From Euryodendron excelsum (taxonomy: Eukaryota > Streptophyta > Magnoliopsida > Ericales > Pentaphylacaceae): a stretch of 64,000 nt of DNA. The DNA is taken from positions 7,415,501 to 7,479,500 of the forward strand of contig CM065381.1 of assembly GCA_033060915.1 (NCBI GenBank). Direction: 5' to 3'. Below, in pieces: positions 35,913 to 47,345 of this stretch (position 1 is the stretch's first letter; every line of letters begins with the position of its first letter). The notes under the pieces are model-generated. The model was not told the DNA's origin. It saw only the letters and a list, made by a program, of their open reading frames with translations, and did not search any database. Position numbers and translations under genes: made by a program.

Positions 35913-35917
35913 TTGTT

Positions 35918-36196
35918 AGTCTCAGGCAGGCCAGTAAATAGGTGCTCAGGAATAGATCTCTTAATCGCTATGAGACTGAGTCGATTTGATTTGTCCCATT
36001 TTGCATATAACTTCTTCTCGGAAACAGAACTAGTATCAGTGATTGCAGCAGGTTCAGGTTCAGGTTCCCTCAAGGCCAAATCCAGACCAACAATACCCAA
36101 GGCAAACTCTATATCCTGCTTCCACTTCTTAAAGTTTGAACCATTCAACAGTACAACGGTAGTGTTATTGTTGTTAATTGCAAAGGAAACTGTCAT
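35918..36196 (-). pseudogene. Copia element 2 gag, N-terminal part
   Basis: The minus-strand frame starts MTVSFAINNNNTTVVLLNGS and continues with NFKKWKQDIEFALG, the typical N-terminal copia gag signature (LxGxNFxxWK). It reads open until the gypsy insertion (after ...LFTGLPETNN). Its continuation lies 10 kb away at 25948. The gag codons up to the break are open. Confidence 0.88.
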
Positions 36197-36287
36197 GGCA
36201 ACAAAAGAGGCAACATATCAGTAGAATAAGGGCAATAATTATATCAAGTATAAATAATAGGGATGCCCCAGTGCATCATTGTCGTCT

Positions 36288-36670
36288 CCCCTTTGGGCAG
36301 ATAGTGCAACATGTTATGAGGTCCCTCCCAATCAGCCACCATATGAGATTGCCCAAGCACTTGAAAAATAGTCCCCTTTGGGCAGACATGCCTCTTAAAA
36401 GTTAGGTAGTCTCAAATCAGCTGCTGAATCACATCCCTGTTATTAAAGCACATAATAACTCCCTTTGGGTAGGCGATTGTATGCAATAATACAACAGACA
36501 CAGTCATATACCATATGCAAGAAAATCAGATTTAATGAGTGTACCCCTTTGGGCAGTAGCACCCATTTCAATTTAAAATTCTTGTCATGACAATATTTGA
36601 TGTAAAAGTGTCATGTATCACATTCAAACATATCAAAATGCCTGCAATCACATCCTTATGGGCACATAGC
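36288..36670. repeat. Degenerate ~85-bp repeat with conserved CCCTTTGGGCAG core
   Basis: Core copies start at about 36289, 36374, 36461 (CCCTTTGGGTAG), 36545 and about 36650 (CCTTATGGGCAC). The first three intervals are 85, 87 and 84 bp. Sequence between the cores is mostly diverged. Confidence 0.7.
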
Positions 36671-37684
36671 CAAAAGTACCCAGTAATTATATACGTATTG
36701 CCTGAGCCATGTAATAAAATCATATTTTACAATTTTTAACATAAAATGACAATTTTAGGCTCCTAAAAGGACTTATGGGAGAGAGTATAATTTTTAGGGA
36801 CCTAACTAAGGAAAGTTCACACTAACAATAGATTCAGAAGGTTAAAAAACATTTACCCATGAAAAATCAGGAAAAACTAATGCACGGATTTATGAAAATA
36901 GCCCAATTTACCCTAAAATAGGCCCAAATAAATACCAAACGATGTCAAAAAATTATGAAAAAATATTTTATGGAATCGTCTCACTGAGAGGAGAATTCTG
37001 AAAATTTGGTGGACCCCAGGGGGTCACCCACGCGCCCTCATGCGCCTAGGGCCGCGCGTGGGCGAGGCCAGCCGCGGCTGGTCATCCCTAACCTTCAACC
37101 GGTCCGACCCGGTTCACCTGTAACGCGACCCGGTTCGTTGTAATTTGATTTTTAGCCTGATTTTCACCCCAAATTCGACATTCTGAGCAAGTTTTTTGCG
37201 ATTTTACTACACATATAAGATCTCTAAACATCAATAAACATGTTTATGATAATTTTAAGGGGGAAAAACACATGATTTTAGGATTTTTAATAACCCTAAA
37301 TTCGGCCATGGCGGCTAGGGTTTCAAAACTTGATTTTTCTTGCATAAAACTTGTACTAACAGATTCATATGCTATTTAGTAACAAGAATATGTAATATAG
37401 TGCAAGGATATGCATGAAAAACATCACATTCAAAAATTTTACAAGAAATTTCAAGTTTTTCACCCGAAATTTCAAAAAATCATAACTTTCTCTACGAACA
37501 GAGTTATGTTATAATCTTTATATCAAAACGTTTGTTGTTCAGAGAGGAACAAAAACCCCTTATTAATTTTCTAAAAAGAAGTCATCTATTGTTCGGATTA
37601 AATCATGCAAGATTCGGGCTTAACAACTCATAATCGAGTTTAACGAGTTTAAATCACACAATAAGTCCCTAATCCACATATATT

Positions 37685-37698
37685 AGGCTCTGATACCA
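37685..37698 (-). other. Copia 2 primer-binding site
   Basis: The + strand reads AGGCTCTGATACCA, whose complement TGGTATCAGAGCCT matches initiator tRNA-Met. It lies two bases from the LTR. Confidence 0.88.
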
Positions 37699-37700
37699 CA

Positions 37701-38176
37701 TGTAAACTTCAAAATTGATCATAAAATTGATCTAGATTATATGTGAATATAGGAACTTTAACAGGAAACAAAACTAAATGCAGAAACTTACCTGTTTGCT
37801 CCATGGTTTCACGAATCTCTTTTTAGCGGCGATTAAACTCGAACAAAGCTTCTTGGAGGTTGGTCTTACTCTTTGTACCTACTACTGTATGACGAAATTT
37901 TATGAAAAACTGTCTGATTGTAGGAAGAGAGGGGACCTAGCCTCTATATACAGGAAAACTCTATCCACATTGGACCCTTCCATAAAAGGCTCAATTGGCT
38001 TAATAGGCCCACACTAATTACTGTCAACCCACATTGATAATAGGTGCACACTAGTTCATGTATAATAGATCACAACCTTATTGGGCTTACCATGTTTGTC
38101 TCATCCAGATTTGGGTCCAACCTGTGTTTAGAAAACACTCACAAATAATATGAGTTCAATCAAGAATAATCTAACA
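37701..38176 (-). repeat. 5' LTR of copia element 2
   Basis: The partner of 20987-21462, 476 bp, ending ATCTAACA and followed by the target copy GTTTC. Confidence 0.93.
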
Positions 38177-38181
38177 GTTTC

Positions 38182-39189
38182 TTCTTCGACTTGCTTTTGA
38201 TTTACAACATTGACTGTAACTTTTACTTCAAAAATTTGTTTTTTTTTTTCCGCATTAAATAGAGATTTTTGACATATTTTTATGATGATCTACTAGTTTT
38301 ACACTTCAAAATTGGCATTGACATTAGAAAACCATATTGATGTCTCCTTGTCTCTTGCACCTTCATATAACAGTCAAAATCTATTTTGCTCTTCCTTGCT
38401 TTAGGTGGGGTGGGTTGGATTGGGTTGGGCTGGAAACCTATAGGTTAGAAATGGAGTATGCCGTTACAGATAGTCAGCATATATGTCAGTGGGGCCGACC
38501 AGGCAGGAACCAAAATTTTGTTGAGGTGGAGCCAAGGTGAAATTTTTTGAAATAGAGGGTTACGGTAATTTTTTTAAAAATATTTTAGAATGGGACAATA
38601 TACTATTTCATATTATAGATACACAAAAATACATAGTGTGCAAATAATTTGGAAAACTCGGGGGGCCTGGGGTCCTTAGGCCCCAGTGTAGTGCCGACTG
38701 ATTGAACATATTTGGCGGTAGCGAGTCTAGAGTTTAGTGAAGTGAGTTCAACATATGACCAAAGGTATGGGCGGGAGGACGATTTTCCATCGGGCTAACC
38801 CCTATCCTTCATTGATTAAAAGTTGAAAGCTAGAAATTCCAGTGATGGCTGTTGAATGGGATGCCCCAAATTTCTTTCTATCTTACTTTTGGTACAGTTT
38901 CAAGAATTTGGTATTTCTTGGTATTGCTTAAGAATGTCAAATACTTGCATTATGAGTTTGAAAAAGTAGCTAAAAAACAAAGCTTTTGAGTTGATAATGG
39001 AAACAGCCCCTCTCTTGCATAGACCAAAATCAACTGCATCGCTTTTTCTTTGGGCAGGAGGTTCCTGCTGCTAGTGCGGGATTTGGAGAGAGATAGATGT
39101 ATATAGTCTTATTTCTTGTGGGCAGAACCTGTCTTTCTTTGTTTCGAATCGGTAACGCTTAATAAAGCAACTTTATATTTTTATAATTT
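38182..39189. other. Intergenic sequence left of the phytocyanin cluster
   Basis: No gene seen. A patch near 38500-38700 (GGTGGAGCCAAGG...CCTTAGGCCCC) resembles degraded transposon termini that recur at 47705 and 51270 (CAGTGGCGGA.. type). Confidence 0.4.
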
Positions 39190-39441
39190 TTAGTATATTA
39201 CTATACCTTCGACTCTGATGTCAGAATGTCGTCAGAGCTTACGGAATCATTCTAGAATCCTTTGGAAAAATAAATTACTACGATGATGAATTCACAAAAC
39301 AGTAACAAATCCCCTATTTCGTAATCAATCCCATTACTTTATTACATTCGAATAAATTATGAAGTTTAGGTGTATAAACTCATAACTACGACACAAAATG
39401 ACAATACAGATAAGAAAATCTGCTATAGATATGGGGGAGAT

Positions 39442-40976
39442 TTACATGTGAGATATGAAAGAGACGGCCAGGGCCAAGAGAACGGCCGCGCCGGCTGCCA
39501 GAGAGGGAGCTGACGATGATTTCGATCCCATGGGAATGGCTACCTTCTGCCCGGAGCTGCAGTGAGAGGCGACGGTGCAGATGAAGTAGCGAGTGTCGTT
39601 GGTGGTGAGAGTGATGGTAACGGGGCTGGTCGACTGAACTGAGCCGATGGCGTTGGTGGTTGTGCAGCTGAGATAATCGGCCATGGATACTTCGGCCACA
39701 TTATGTGTACCAGTCCAGTTGAATGCTGCAGAAACCGTGGAGAAGAACATATATTAGTATGGATCCTATTAACTGAAGAAGTAAAATGTTATTCTTTCAG
39801 AATTTATAACTAGAATTTTGAACTAAAATGATGTGGTAGTGACAGTTTTGTAATTAAAATGCATCTTGATGGGTTCTTTGTTTTAAATGATAGGCCCACA
39901 ACTTAGCCACATCATTCTGGTCATATTTTCTGGTTATATATTCTGGTTGTATAGCCTTACTCACCGAAGAAAATACTCTATATTCAGTAGAAGGCGGCAG
40001 CCGCGGCGTAGCGGCAAGTAGGCTTGCACAACGAGAAAATTGAGAACCGAACTAATCTAGGCTTTTATGGGTTTGGGTTTAGTTTAGTTTTGGGTCTAAA
40101 ATATGACAACTCGTTCAATTTGGTTTAATTCTCTAGTTTACTTCTTTTTGTACGGCTTAGAGACCTGACTTGAATTGACTCAACTCACGAATCAAATTGA
40201 GGCGGATGTTATACTGTTATAAAATTTTATACTTTTGTGTATATGTCTTTAAATTATTGTTATTTGTAGTTATATTATATATTTTTTTAAATTTTTTGAA
40301 ACATTAAAATGCAAAATTAGTCCTTTTATTAATTTTTAAATGAATACAGTATGTTTTATAAATAAAAACAAACCGAACTAGCTAGCTCTGGTCCTAACCT
40401 GAGCCAATTCGAAACATGGAACTGAACCAACTCAAGTTGATTTGATTTAATTCGGAACCATGGTAAGATTGGTTCCGTTCTAAGTTCAAAAATCTAAAAC
40501 TAATTAATATTAGGTTGATTTTGGGTCTAGCACAGGCCTAACCAATAAGATTCATGCATATCCCTAGCAGCAAGGTCACGAGTTTACAAAGCAAAAACAG
40601 CCGCGCAATGATAAGATTGTGTACATGGGATTCAAAAAGCTTGCAATGGCCAGAGCTTCATGTTCACTGAATTGTTTTTTTTTTTCTTTATATTTTTTTA
40701 TTGTATAATCACTAGCTGTTGAATTGGAAATGCATAATCAAACGTCTACATATTGTCAAGCACCAAACTTCATAAAATCATTGAGGAATGCTTACATATG
40801 GTGTCGCCGATGTTGAAAGTTTTTCCGGCAGCCCAGGTGGAGTAGGCAACAGAGCCGCCGGGTGGAACTTGCCACCCTAAACTGTCACCGACGGTGTATG
40901 TATCTACGGCTGCACCGGCCGTAAGCATGGCGGCTACAACCATCAAGCACCCAAGGACTCCCAAGCGACTGGCCAT
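39442..40976 (-). CDS. Phytocyanin A (single plastocyanin-like domain, 154 aa)
   Basis: Exon 1 is 40976-40796 and exon 2 is 39725-39442, joined by a GT-AG intron of 1,070 bp. This is the single conserved intron position of the family. The protein is 154 residues. Residues 1-23 form a signal peptide (MASRLGVLGCLMVVAAMLTA). The domain starts YTVGDSLGWQVPPG. Type 1 copper ligands are all present: His in THNVAEV, Cys in YFIC, His in ASHC, and an axial Gln in SSGQKVAI, the stellacyanin pattern. The last ~25 residues are a Ser/Ala spacer and a hydrophobic tail, as in GPI-anchored members. It should act as a small electron-transfer or redox protein at the cell surface; the partner is unknown. The intron carries two transposons absent from its duplicate, gene B. 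Confidence 0.9.
39785..39962. mobile_element. AT-rich MITE, family M1 (in intron of gene A)
   Basis: Its arms are inverted: ATGTTATTCTTTCAGAATTTATAAC... on the left, and ...CTGGTTGTATAGCCTTAC on the right. Internal hallmarks are AATGATGTGG, TTTTGTAATTAAAATGCAT and its complement-side partner CCACATCATTCTGGT. The family recurs at least ten more times to the right. Confidence 0.7.
40019..40566. mobile_element. Non-autonomous hAT-like element in intron of gene A, 548 bp
   Basis: Ends TAGGCTTGCAC and GCATATCCCTA are imperfect inverted repeats starting TAGG. Flanks GCGGCAAG (40011-40018) and GCAGCAAG (40567-40574) form an 8-bp target duplication with one mismatch, the hAT length. No transposase is present. 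Confidence 0.65.
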
Positions 40977-41076
40977 TTTCTGTCTGTGTTCTGCAGGTCC
41001 TCCCTGATTTTCTTTCTTTCAAATTTTCCCAAGAAAATTTTCGGATGTGATGGTAATGCTAAGAACTTAAGGTGGA

Positions 41077-41085
41077 TACTTATAG
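41077..41085 (-). promoter_or_regulatory. TATA box of phytocyanin A
   Basis: CTATAAGTA on the minus strand lies about 100 bp upstream of the ATG. The same motif is retained at the same relative place in gene B (48722-48730). Confidence 0.6.
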
Positions 41086-42680
41086 AAGAATAAGGACTAG
41101 GGCCACCCTAGGACTTTCGGACCCATCAACAAGTGTTCATTTCTTTCAAACCAGGCGTCTGGCCCCGGATTTTAGAAGTTCTAGAGGGCCTTGAATGGGA
41201 CTTCTTTCTGTCTGTTTATCAATTTGGAGGACCCTCTCTCGCCAATATCTTCCTTGTTTGTTTCATGTACCATTGACCTTTTCAAATCAGAGGCCTGCCA
41301 TGCAAGAAAGAATTGAAGGTAGAAGTAAATAAGCGTAAAATTAAATATATTTTGAAGCTTACTATTCTTATATGCATCTAGATTGGCTTGAAAAATAAAT
41401 AAGCAATACGTTTTGAAACTTCTAAAGATTTCAGGTAAAGCGTAAATAATCTACTATTTGGCTTCATTCCGTTAGTTTACGCGGTTAACAGTCAAGTAAC
41501 AACTACCCAATTGCTAATTGGTCAATAATCGTTACTTTAATTAGGGGAGAGAGAAGAATTAGACGGTGGGAATTTTAAGTCCAATACTTTAATTCTAGGC
41601 AGACAAAAATAGTGTTTACATCACTCTACTTCTCTTTCATACATATATATATACATTTGTGTGAAAAGGAAGATTTGGAAATGGACGCACAGGCCAGAAT
41701 CAATGCTATGGTCAACACCTAACATTTAGAGATATATATATATATATAATATGTGCCTTTGGTTTTTTTGAATCAAAGTCCTTCTAGTATTCTTTTACCA
41801 CTCTTGACTATTTTGAAGGTTCTCGTCTATGAATCTTTGAACAAATCATAAATCCCCACGGAGTTCTATCGTAGCAGGAGTTGTAAGTTTGTGACAAACC
41901 AAAATGGTATATATCATTTTGGTAGCTAAAACTTAGATAAAGTTAGAAATTTCGAAAATTTGAGGTTGGCATTTACAAACTTTTAAAGAGTAAATTGAAA
42001 AATATTTTTAATAGTAGGGGTAAAAATGTACTTTTAAAAATTTCAGGGGACAGCTGCTCCTGTGAGCCTAAGTTGCCTCCGCCCTGTATGCATACATATT
42101 AGATGAGTGGAACGCACTATGTGTGTGCACTACACTATACCCAATCACTCTCTTTATTACTAATTTAGTAGTAAGAGGTTACAGATCTGAATAAATAGTT
42201 TAGTTGTAGATATTACATAATTATTCTTGCATGTGTTAAATATAAATTGAACAAATTTCTTGTTGTGGGTCATTTTTGTCAAAATAAAAAAAAAAAACCT
42301 CACCAAAATAAAGGTTTCACCAAAGTGAAGGCTTCACCTAAAGAGTTTACTTTATAATAGTACAGATGAAGTATAGATATAGAAGTATATATATTAGAAA
42401 GATAGCACACACTATGTGCTTGTGCTACATTACACCATATCATTTTCTCTACCACTAAATAAGTTCCCATGCTTAGTGAGTTGTGTAACCGAACAACATG
42501 TGAAATGGTAGGCTACGTGTGAACAAAAGATAGTCTATTACTATTTTATTCTTAAAGTAATAAGATTTTTGTAATAATTTTTAAAATTTCTTAGGATCGT
42601 TTGAGAATTTTCAATTGTGTGACAGATCCTCACCAAAGCTCACGTGTTTGTTTTTTAATAGTATAGATATTTTTGATAAC
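41086..42680. other. Upstream region of gene A, no further gene
   Basis: Homology to the upstream region of gene B continues to about 41660. Beyond that is AT-rich DNA with a diverged repeat pair sharing GCACACACTATGTG / GCACTATGTGTGTGC words (about 42112 and 42405). No coding region. Confidence 0.5.
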
Positions 42681-43529
42681 TAGGGATGTTTATAGGGCCG
42701 GGCCAGCCCAGCTTGACTCGACTCGGGCGGTGGCTCGCCGGATTCGGGTCAGGCTTTGTGGGCTCCCAACATTTTTTGGGTTGGTCCGAGCCAAATTGTG
42801 AAGGGGAAGGCCCAAGCTCAATCCACGACCCTAGGGACGGGTTTCGGCCAGGCTGCGGGCTTGGGTCTTGAGCCTCGAACTTTGGCCCAGTTTTTTTTGT
42901 AGCATTATGTTTTTAAAACTAATAAATTTAGTTATAATAAATTATATACTATGATTCTATGAGTTATAAATTTATTTGTAAGCTTATATATATTTAATTT
43001 CTTTGAACTTACATAAAAAAAGTTTTACACTTACATTTATTATTATATACAATTAATAAGAATTACTAAGGTAAATTTTTTATACAATTACATTTATAAA
43101 ATTAATGAACGTGCTTAAGAAAAATGAATTTGAAAAGGAGGGGTCACATGTATGGGTGGTGTGTGTTTAAAAAAAATTTGAATTAAATTTGAAAGGGAAA
43201 GAGCCATTTTGGGGGGGGGGTGTTTCATGGGTTCACAATTGGGCTTGGGCTTGGGCTCGGGCTCTCGAGTAGGGTGTTTAAAAAAAATCAAATTGAGTTT
43301 GAAAGGGAAAAAGCCGTTTGGAGGGGGGGTTACACGAGTTCACAGTTGGACTTAAGCTCGGGCTCTCGGGCTAGACTTTGAGCTCGGGCTCACAAGCAAA
43401 ACTTTAGGTGGAGCTCGGGCTTCTAGAAGGGGGGCCCAGACCCGCCCATAGGGTGCTTAGGCTTGGGCCGAGCTGGGCCTAAGTTGAGCTTGGACAGCCC
43501 ATGGGCCTCGGGCTGGATTTACATCCCTA
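42681..43529. mobile_element. Non-autonomous hAT-like element, 849 bp, with GGGCTC-rich ends
   Basis: It starts TAGGGATGTTTATAGGGCC and ends GGCTGGATTTACATCCCTA, an inverted pair beginning TAGGGATGT. Flanks TTGATAAC (42673-42680) and TTGATAGC (43530-43537) form an 8-bp target duplication with one mismatch. The interior has GGGCTTGGGCTCGGGCT repeats and two diverged tandem copies of a ~110-bp block (about 43156-43265 and 43270-43375). No transposase frame. Confidence 0.78.
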
Positions 43530-45510
43530 TTGATAGCTATGAAAATTCATAAGCTACGTTTTAGTTTTGTATAGGTGGAGCGACAAAAATGATTGAGAAA
43601 AGATATAAAAATAAGATGGAATGAAAGAAGTTAGATTTTTTTATTTTCTTTGGTTATGTTAGAAACTTGGGAAGAAAATGATTTTGAATTTGTCAAAAAC
43701 TTTATTTATTTTTTGTTTGGTTACCTATAAAAAAATGAACGTGTATAACTAATTTTATCTCTATTTCCTCTACTTTTCGCTTAACAAATAAAAAATCAAA
43801 CTTAGTATTAATGAAGTTTAAGCCATTTGGCATATATATTACTCATTACATATGGATGGACAGGCAATGAATCTGTGAGCAACTTAAAAGCGATATTGAG
43901 TTAGTAAATTTGATATTTTAGGACAAAATGTCATTTCTCATATAGTCCCTCCAATCCCAAATTATAAGGGGACGAAAAGTTTCTTACATTGAAACATATA
44001 CGCGTTTGGTTCTAAGATTTGTTCAGAGAAAAAAAAAAGAAAAATAATGAGAAAATCTAAATTCTTTACTTCTGCTCGATCGGTATGGCTAAGAAAAAGA
44101 ATGGATGGTTCTTAAAAAAATTATTTTTGCTTGATTATCCATAAAAAACAAACAACTATAAGTGAATATAATTTTTTTTTCCTTTTTTTGACCTTTTACC
44201 TCAATAAACTCTAGATGCAAACATAGTAGTAAGAAACTTCACATCTTGAACAATAACATGTCCATTTCTTGAGATTGTGATGGTACTTCAATACAGTCCT
44301 TTGTAATTAGCCAAAGATTTCTAAGAGACTATCTAATCCAAAAAAATCTATTCTCAAGGAGAATGGACCGCTTTAAATGGTGGAGTCACCTCATAGAGGA
44401 GCATCAAAGTCATAATTTAAGTAGTTTATGGCTTTGTTACTTTTGTTAAAATCATAAATTAAAAATCAATAAAAAAAAGTAGTTAAAAAAATTAGACTAA
44501 TAAAAAAAAGCGTTATGGTTAAAAAAATTAGACTAATTAAAGAAAATAAAATAAAATAAGCTGATGCAACCAAGTTCGCTAGTATTCAAATTCTATTTTG
44601 AAAAAGTTGTCCTTAAAGAACCTCCTCCCTCACGTGTTGGCCCACTTCTGGTGGCTGATATGGTAGAACCTCTTATATTAGAAAGTAGACTTTGTTGTTT
44701 ATTATATTTTATTTTCGATGCACCAAAAAATGTTGTGCGATGGGCCAGGCGAATCCCAAAAACAAAAAAAAAAAAAAGGAAAAAACAAAAGAAAGAAACT
44801 GTGAAATGAAATTCCAAGAATGACGTAAGAATCCTCTCATGGTGACACAAAGAACCTGTTCTCATCTTTTCTTCAGACCAGACAACGTATCCCTCTTCTG
44901 TTGTAAGCACTTAAATAAGAGCACCGCTATCGTTAGTTAGTCGCAATTGATAGTTAATTGTAAGTCGACAGTGACCACCTCAATTTGAGTCTACCATGTC
45001 ATAATTGAGGTAACCATCATCAACCAATGACTAAAAGAGAGGGGTTAACACAGTCCAGCCACAGAGAGAGAGAGAGACATAGACAGATAAAGACGATTAA
45101 TACAGTCCAGCCAGAGGGGGCCATGGACCTAAGAATTCCTACTTTTTGTCTGTTAGGGTTAATAGTCTAAAGTACTAAGCCTGTTTGAATGATCAGTATA
45201 TATGTGATACATATATATCATATATATACATATGATTTGTACGTAGGTTGCTTACGGACAAAAATTATGTTTATTAAGTATTTCTCTGTAGGATTAATTT
45301 TTCTTTGGAGGGGGCACATAAAAAAAATGTTTTCATGTTCGTATGCCAAATATTCGCTACCTCTGGACTTGCTGAAGATCATAGAGGATGAAGCTCCTAA
45401 TAGCTAGTGTGGTGTCTTTCTTGGCAACTATGCATTGTTGTGCCTCTCTCTTGTTTTCTTTTTTTTTTTGTTTTGCTGTTTTGCATGTAACCAAATATGT
45501 GTGCATATAT
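43530..45510. other. Intergenic sequence, no gene
   Basis: Contains TAGTCCCTCCAATCCCAAATTATAAGG at about 43940, which resembles a Stowaway left end without a matching right end. AT-rich minirepeats (AAAAAAATTAGACTAAT) occur at 44470-44540. A patch at 44221-44410 is homologous to 49995-50200 (AAACTTCA..CTTGA.CAATA...GGTGGAGTC.CCTCATAGAG) and supports the tandem duplication. Confidence 0.5.
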
Positions 45511-45514
45511 AAAT

Positions 45515-45715
45515 ACTTTGAAAAAAACTACTCTTCCATAAAATTTGTAGAAAAAACTCCATCAAATAATGTAACAGTATCATTTTTGTAATTAAAATTC
45601 ATAATAAGGAGTGTGTTATATTTTAAATTGACTGATTTTTCGTTTAACTATATCATTGAATCATTCTAGTGATAAATTCAGTATAAATTTTTTAATTATA
45701 TAACATGTCCATACA
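45515..45715. mobile_element. AT-rich MITE, family M1
   Basis: It shares CTCTTCCATAAAATTTG, AATGTAACAGTATCATTTTTGTAATTAAAATTCAT and a terminal AATCATTCTAGTGA segment with the copy at 39785. It is diverged. Confidence 0.55.
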
Positions 45716-46378
45716 TATATATATTTAATTGTTTGCTGAATTGACATTTTTGCCGTTGCTCCTTATGATAAGTGGATGGAGGTGAGGGGAAGGCGGTAAC
45801 AAGTGCTTCTTTTCAGAACATAGGAGGGCAAAGTGCTTTTTTCAAACCAAATGGAAGGTAGGTGAAATTAACCTACAAATATTGAATACAAAAATTAACT
45901 CCAAGATCTTTGACCCGATAATTATTTAGTTTGTGTGGAATGGAGAAAATAGTTCAATGATCAGATAGTACTGAATACTCGGTGGTAATTCCTATCAAAC
46001 AGTGACATGTGGCGTTTGAATACATCAGCAATCCGAGTTAGTAGAGTAATAGAGAGTCTTTTAAGGAAACATGCTATCAGATTTTGTCATGTGGCATTTT
46101 TTTTAAAAAGTTTCTCTACTACTCCGCAAACTCTGGTTGCTGATATATTCATACTTCACATGTCACAATTTGATAGGAATTATCACCGAGTATTGAGTAC
46201 TGATAAATACTATCTGACTACTAGACTTTTTCTCTCATGAGGGACTACATATGCACTGGGATTAGTCTTTGTGCATACAAGCAGTCCCAGAAACCCGGTC
46301 GTCCAAAAAAAAAAAAAAAAACTGTCCAATTTATCGCATAATAAAACTTTGTTATTATTCTATTTTGATTTTTCTTAA

Positions 46379-46566
46379 ATTCTTGACATCATTCATGAGA
46401 TTACTATATCCATAAGGGTACTCGAATAAAAAATAAAAGTATGAATACAGGTCAAAATAGTATGCAGTAGATTCTTGGCATTTTTGCACCATTCAAGAGA
46501 TTACTATATTCATAAGAGGTACTTGAATAAAAAATAAAAGTATGAATACATGTCAAAATAGTATGA
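46379..46566. repeat. Two tandem copies of a ~92-bp repeat
   Basis: Copies at 46379-46470 and 46471-46566 share GAGATTACTATAT.CATAAG and GAATAAAAAATAAAAGTATG. They differ by a few substitutions and small insertions. Confidence 0.85.
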
Positions 46567-46832
46567 AGAAAATCTCTATCCTATAAAAATTACTACCGCA
46601 AGCGGGTTAACGCACAATAACGTGGAAGTGGAAAGAGAGGGGAATTTCACCCCGCCTGCCAAAGCTTGTAAAGCTACCACCTCGGGTGATGAACTTTTTT
46701 GAGCTTTTTTGAATTTAATAAAATTGAATATCAACTCATAGAAAATATATTACTTGAATACATAGACTACACATGTAACAGAAGAAATCAAACGGTACGC
46801 ACCAAAAAATATTGTATCACCCTAGCATTTAA

Positions 46833-47050
46833 TCAAAGAAGAAAAGCTATGGTAACGGGTAAGAATGTGACAATAGAGAAGCCGGCCGTGGTGTGAGTTG
46901 GGGCTGCGCTGGCCGGACGAGGAATGGGTCTACCGGCGGTAGGAGCATAAGCAGGCGAGGACGCACTGGCAGTGGTGGTCGTCGGAGATGTGGCGGAGGT
47001 GGAAGGCAACGTGGTGGTGCTGGAGGCGGTCATGTTGATGGCAAGCCTAG
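46833..47050 (-). pseudogene. Phytocyanin C-terminal remnant
   Basis: About 70 codons, beginning RLAINMTAS and ending TFLPVTIAFLL, match the C-terminal linker and hydrophobic tail of the two-domain phytocyanin exon 3 (QRLAVNVTAS ... TFLSVAIAFLL). Homology extends into the 3' flank (CTAGCATTTAATCAAAGAAG). Upstream the frame meets stops and no copper-binding part exists. It is the truncated edge of a tandem duplication, not a small gene. Confidence 0.85.
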
Positions 47051-47345
47051 AGAAATTATTTCCCTAATCTATAAGGCTCATATCACAAGGAAACAACTAC
47101 CGTTGCACTGAGCCTATTCCTATAATTAATTATCTTTTATTTTGAGTACACTACTGTAACTTCAACTCTGATGTCAGAATGTCGTCAGAGCTTACGGATT
47201 CAGTCTAAAAAAAATTACTACGATGATCAGTTCAAAGCATTACTGTATTACGTTGGAATAAATTATGAAGTTTAGGTGTGTAAGCTCTTTATTAGTTATT
47301 ACACCACAAAATGAGAATACAGATAAGAAAATCATTTGGGGAGAT

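Larger units (their letters stand above)
36197..37700 (-). other. Copia 2 leader with phased repeats and a GC-rich block
   Basis: This is the untranslated region between the copia 2 5' LTR and gag. It holds five spaced copies of a CCCTTTGGGCAG-like word (about 36289-36660) and a GC-rich stretch at 37015-37140 that contrasts with the AT-rich remainder. The primer site is at 37685-37698. Confidence 0.7.
20987..38176 (-). mobile_element. Ty1/copia LTR retrotransposon 2, interrupted by a gypsy element
   Basis: Both LTRs are 476 bp (20987-21462 and 37701-38176). They are flanked by an exact 5-bp target duplication, GTTTC at 20982-20986 and 38177-38181. Read on the minus strand, the 5' LTR (right side) is followed by TGGTATCA, the tRNA-Met primer site (37685-37698). 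The polypurine tract CTCAAGTGGGAGAA abuts the 3' LTR on the left. Removing the 9.96-kb gypsy insertion leaves an element of about 7.2 kb including one copy of the inner target duplication. The LTRs differ at some 40 positions by eye, mostly transitions, and pol has several stops, so this is the older insertion. Confidence 0.95.
39190..47050. repeat. Left unit of a tandem duplication in the phytocyanin cluster
   Basis: Order of landmarks: gene A with flanks (39190-41660), a homologous non-coding patch (44221-44410), and a truncated C-terminal exon (46833-47050). The same order recurs in the right unit from about 47140: gene B, 49995-50200, and the exon at 52182. The left unit is longer, largely through two hAT-like insertions (40019-40566 and 42681-43529). 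Confidence 0.8.

Noticed and set aside
46893..47111. Gly/Arg-rich + strand frame
   Set aside because: The complement of the Pro/Ala/Ser/Thr-rich phytocyanin tail remnant.
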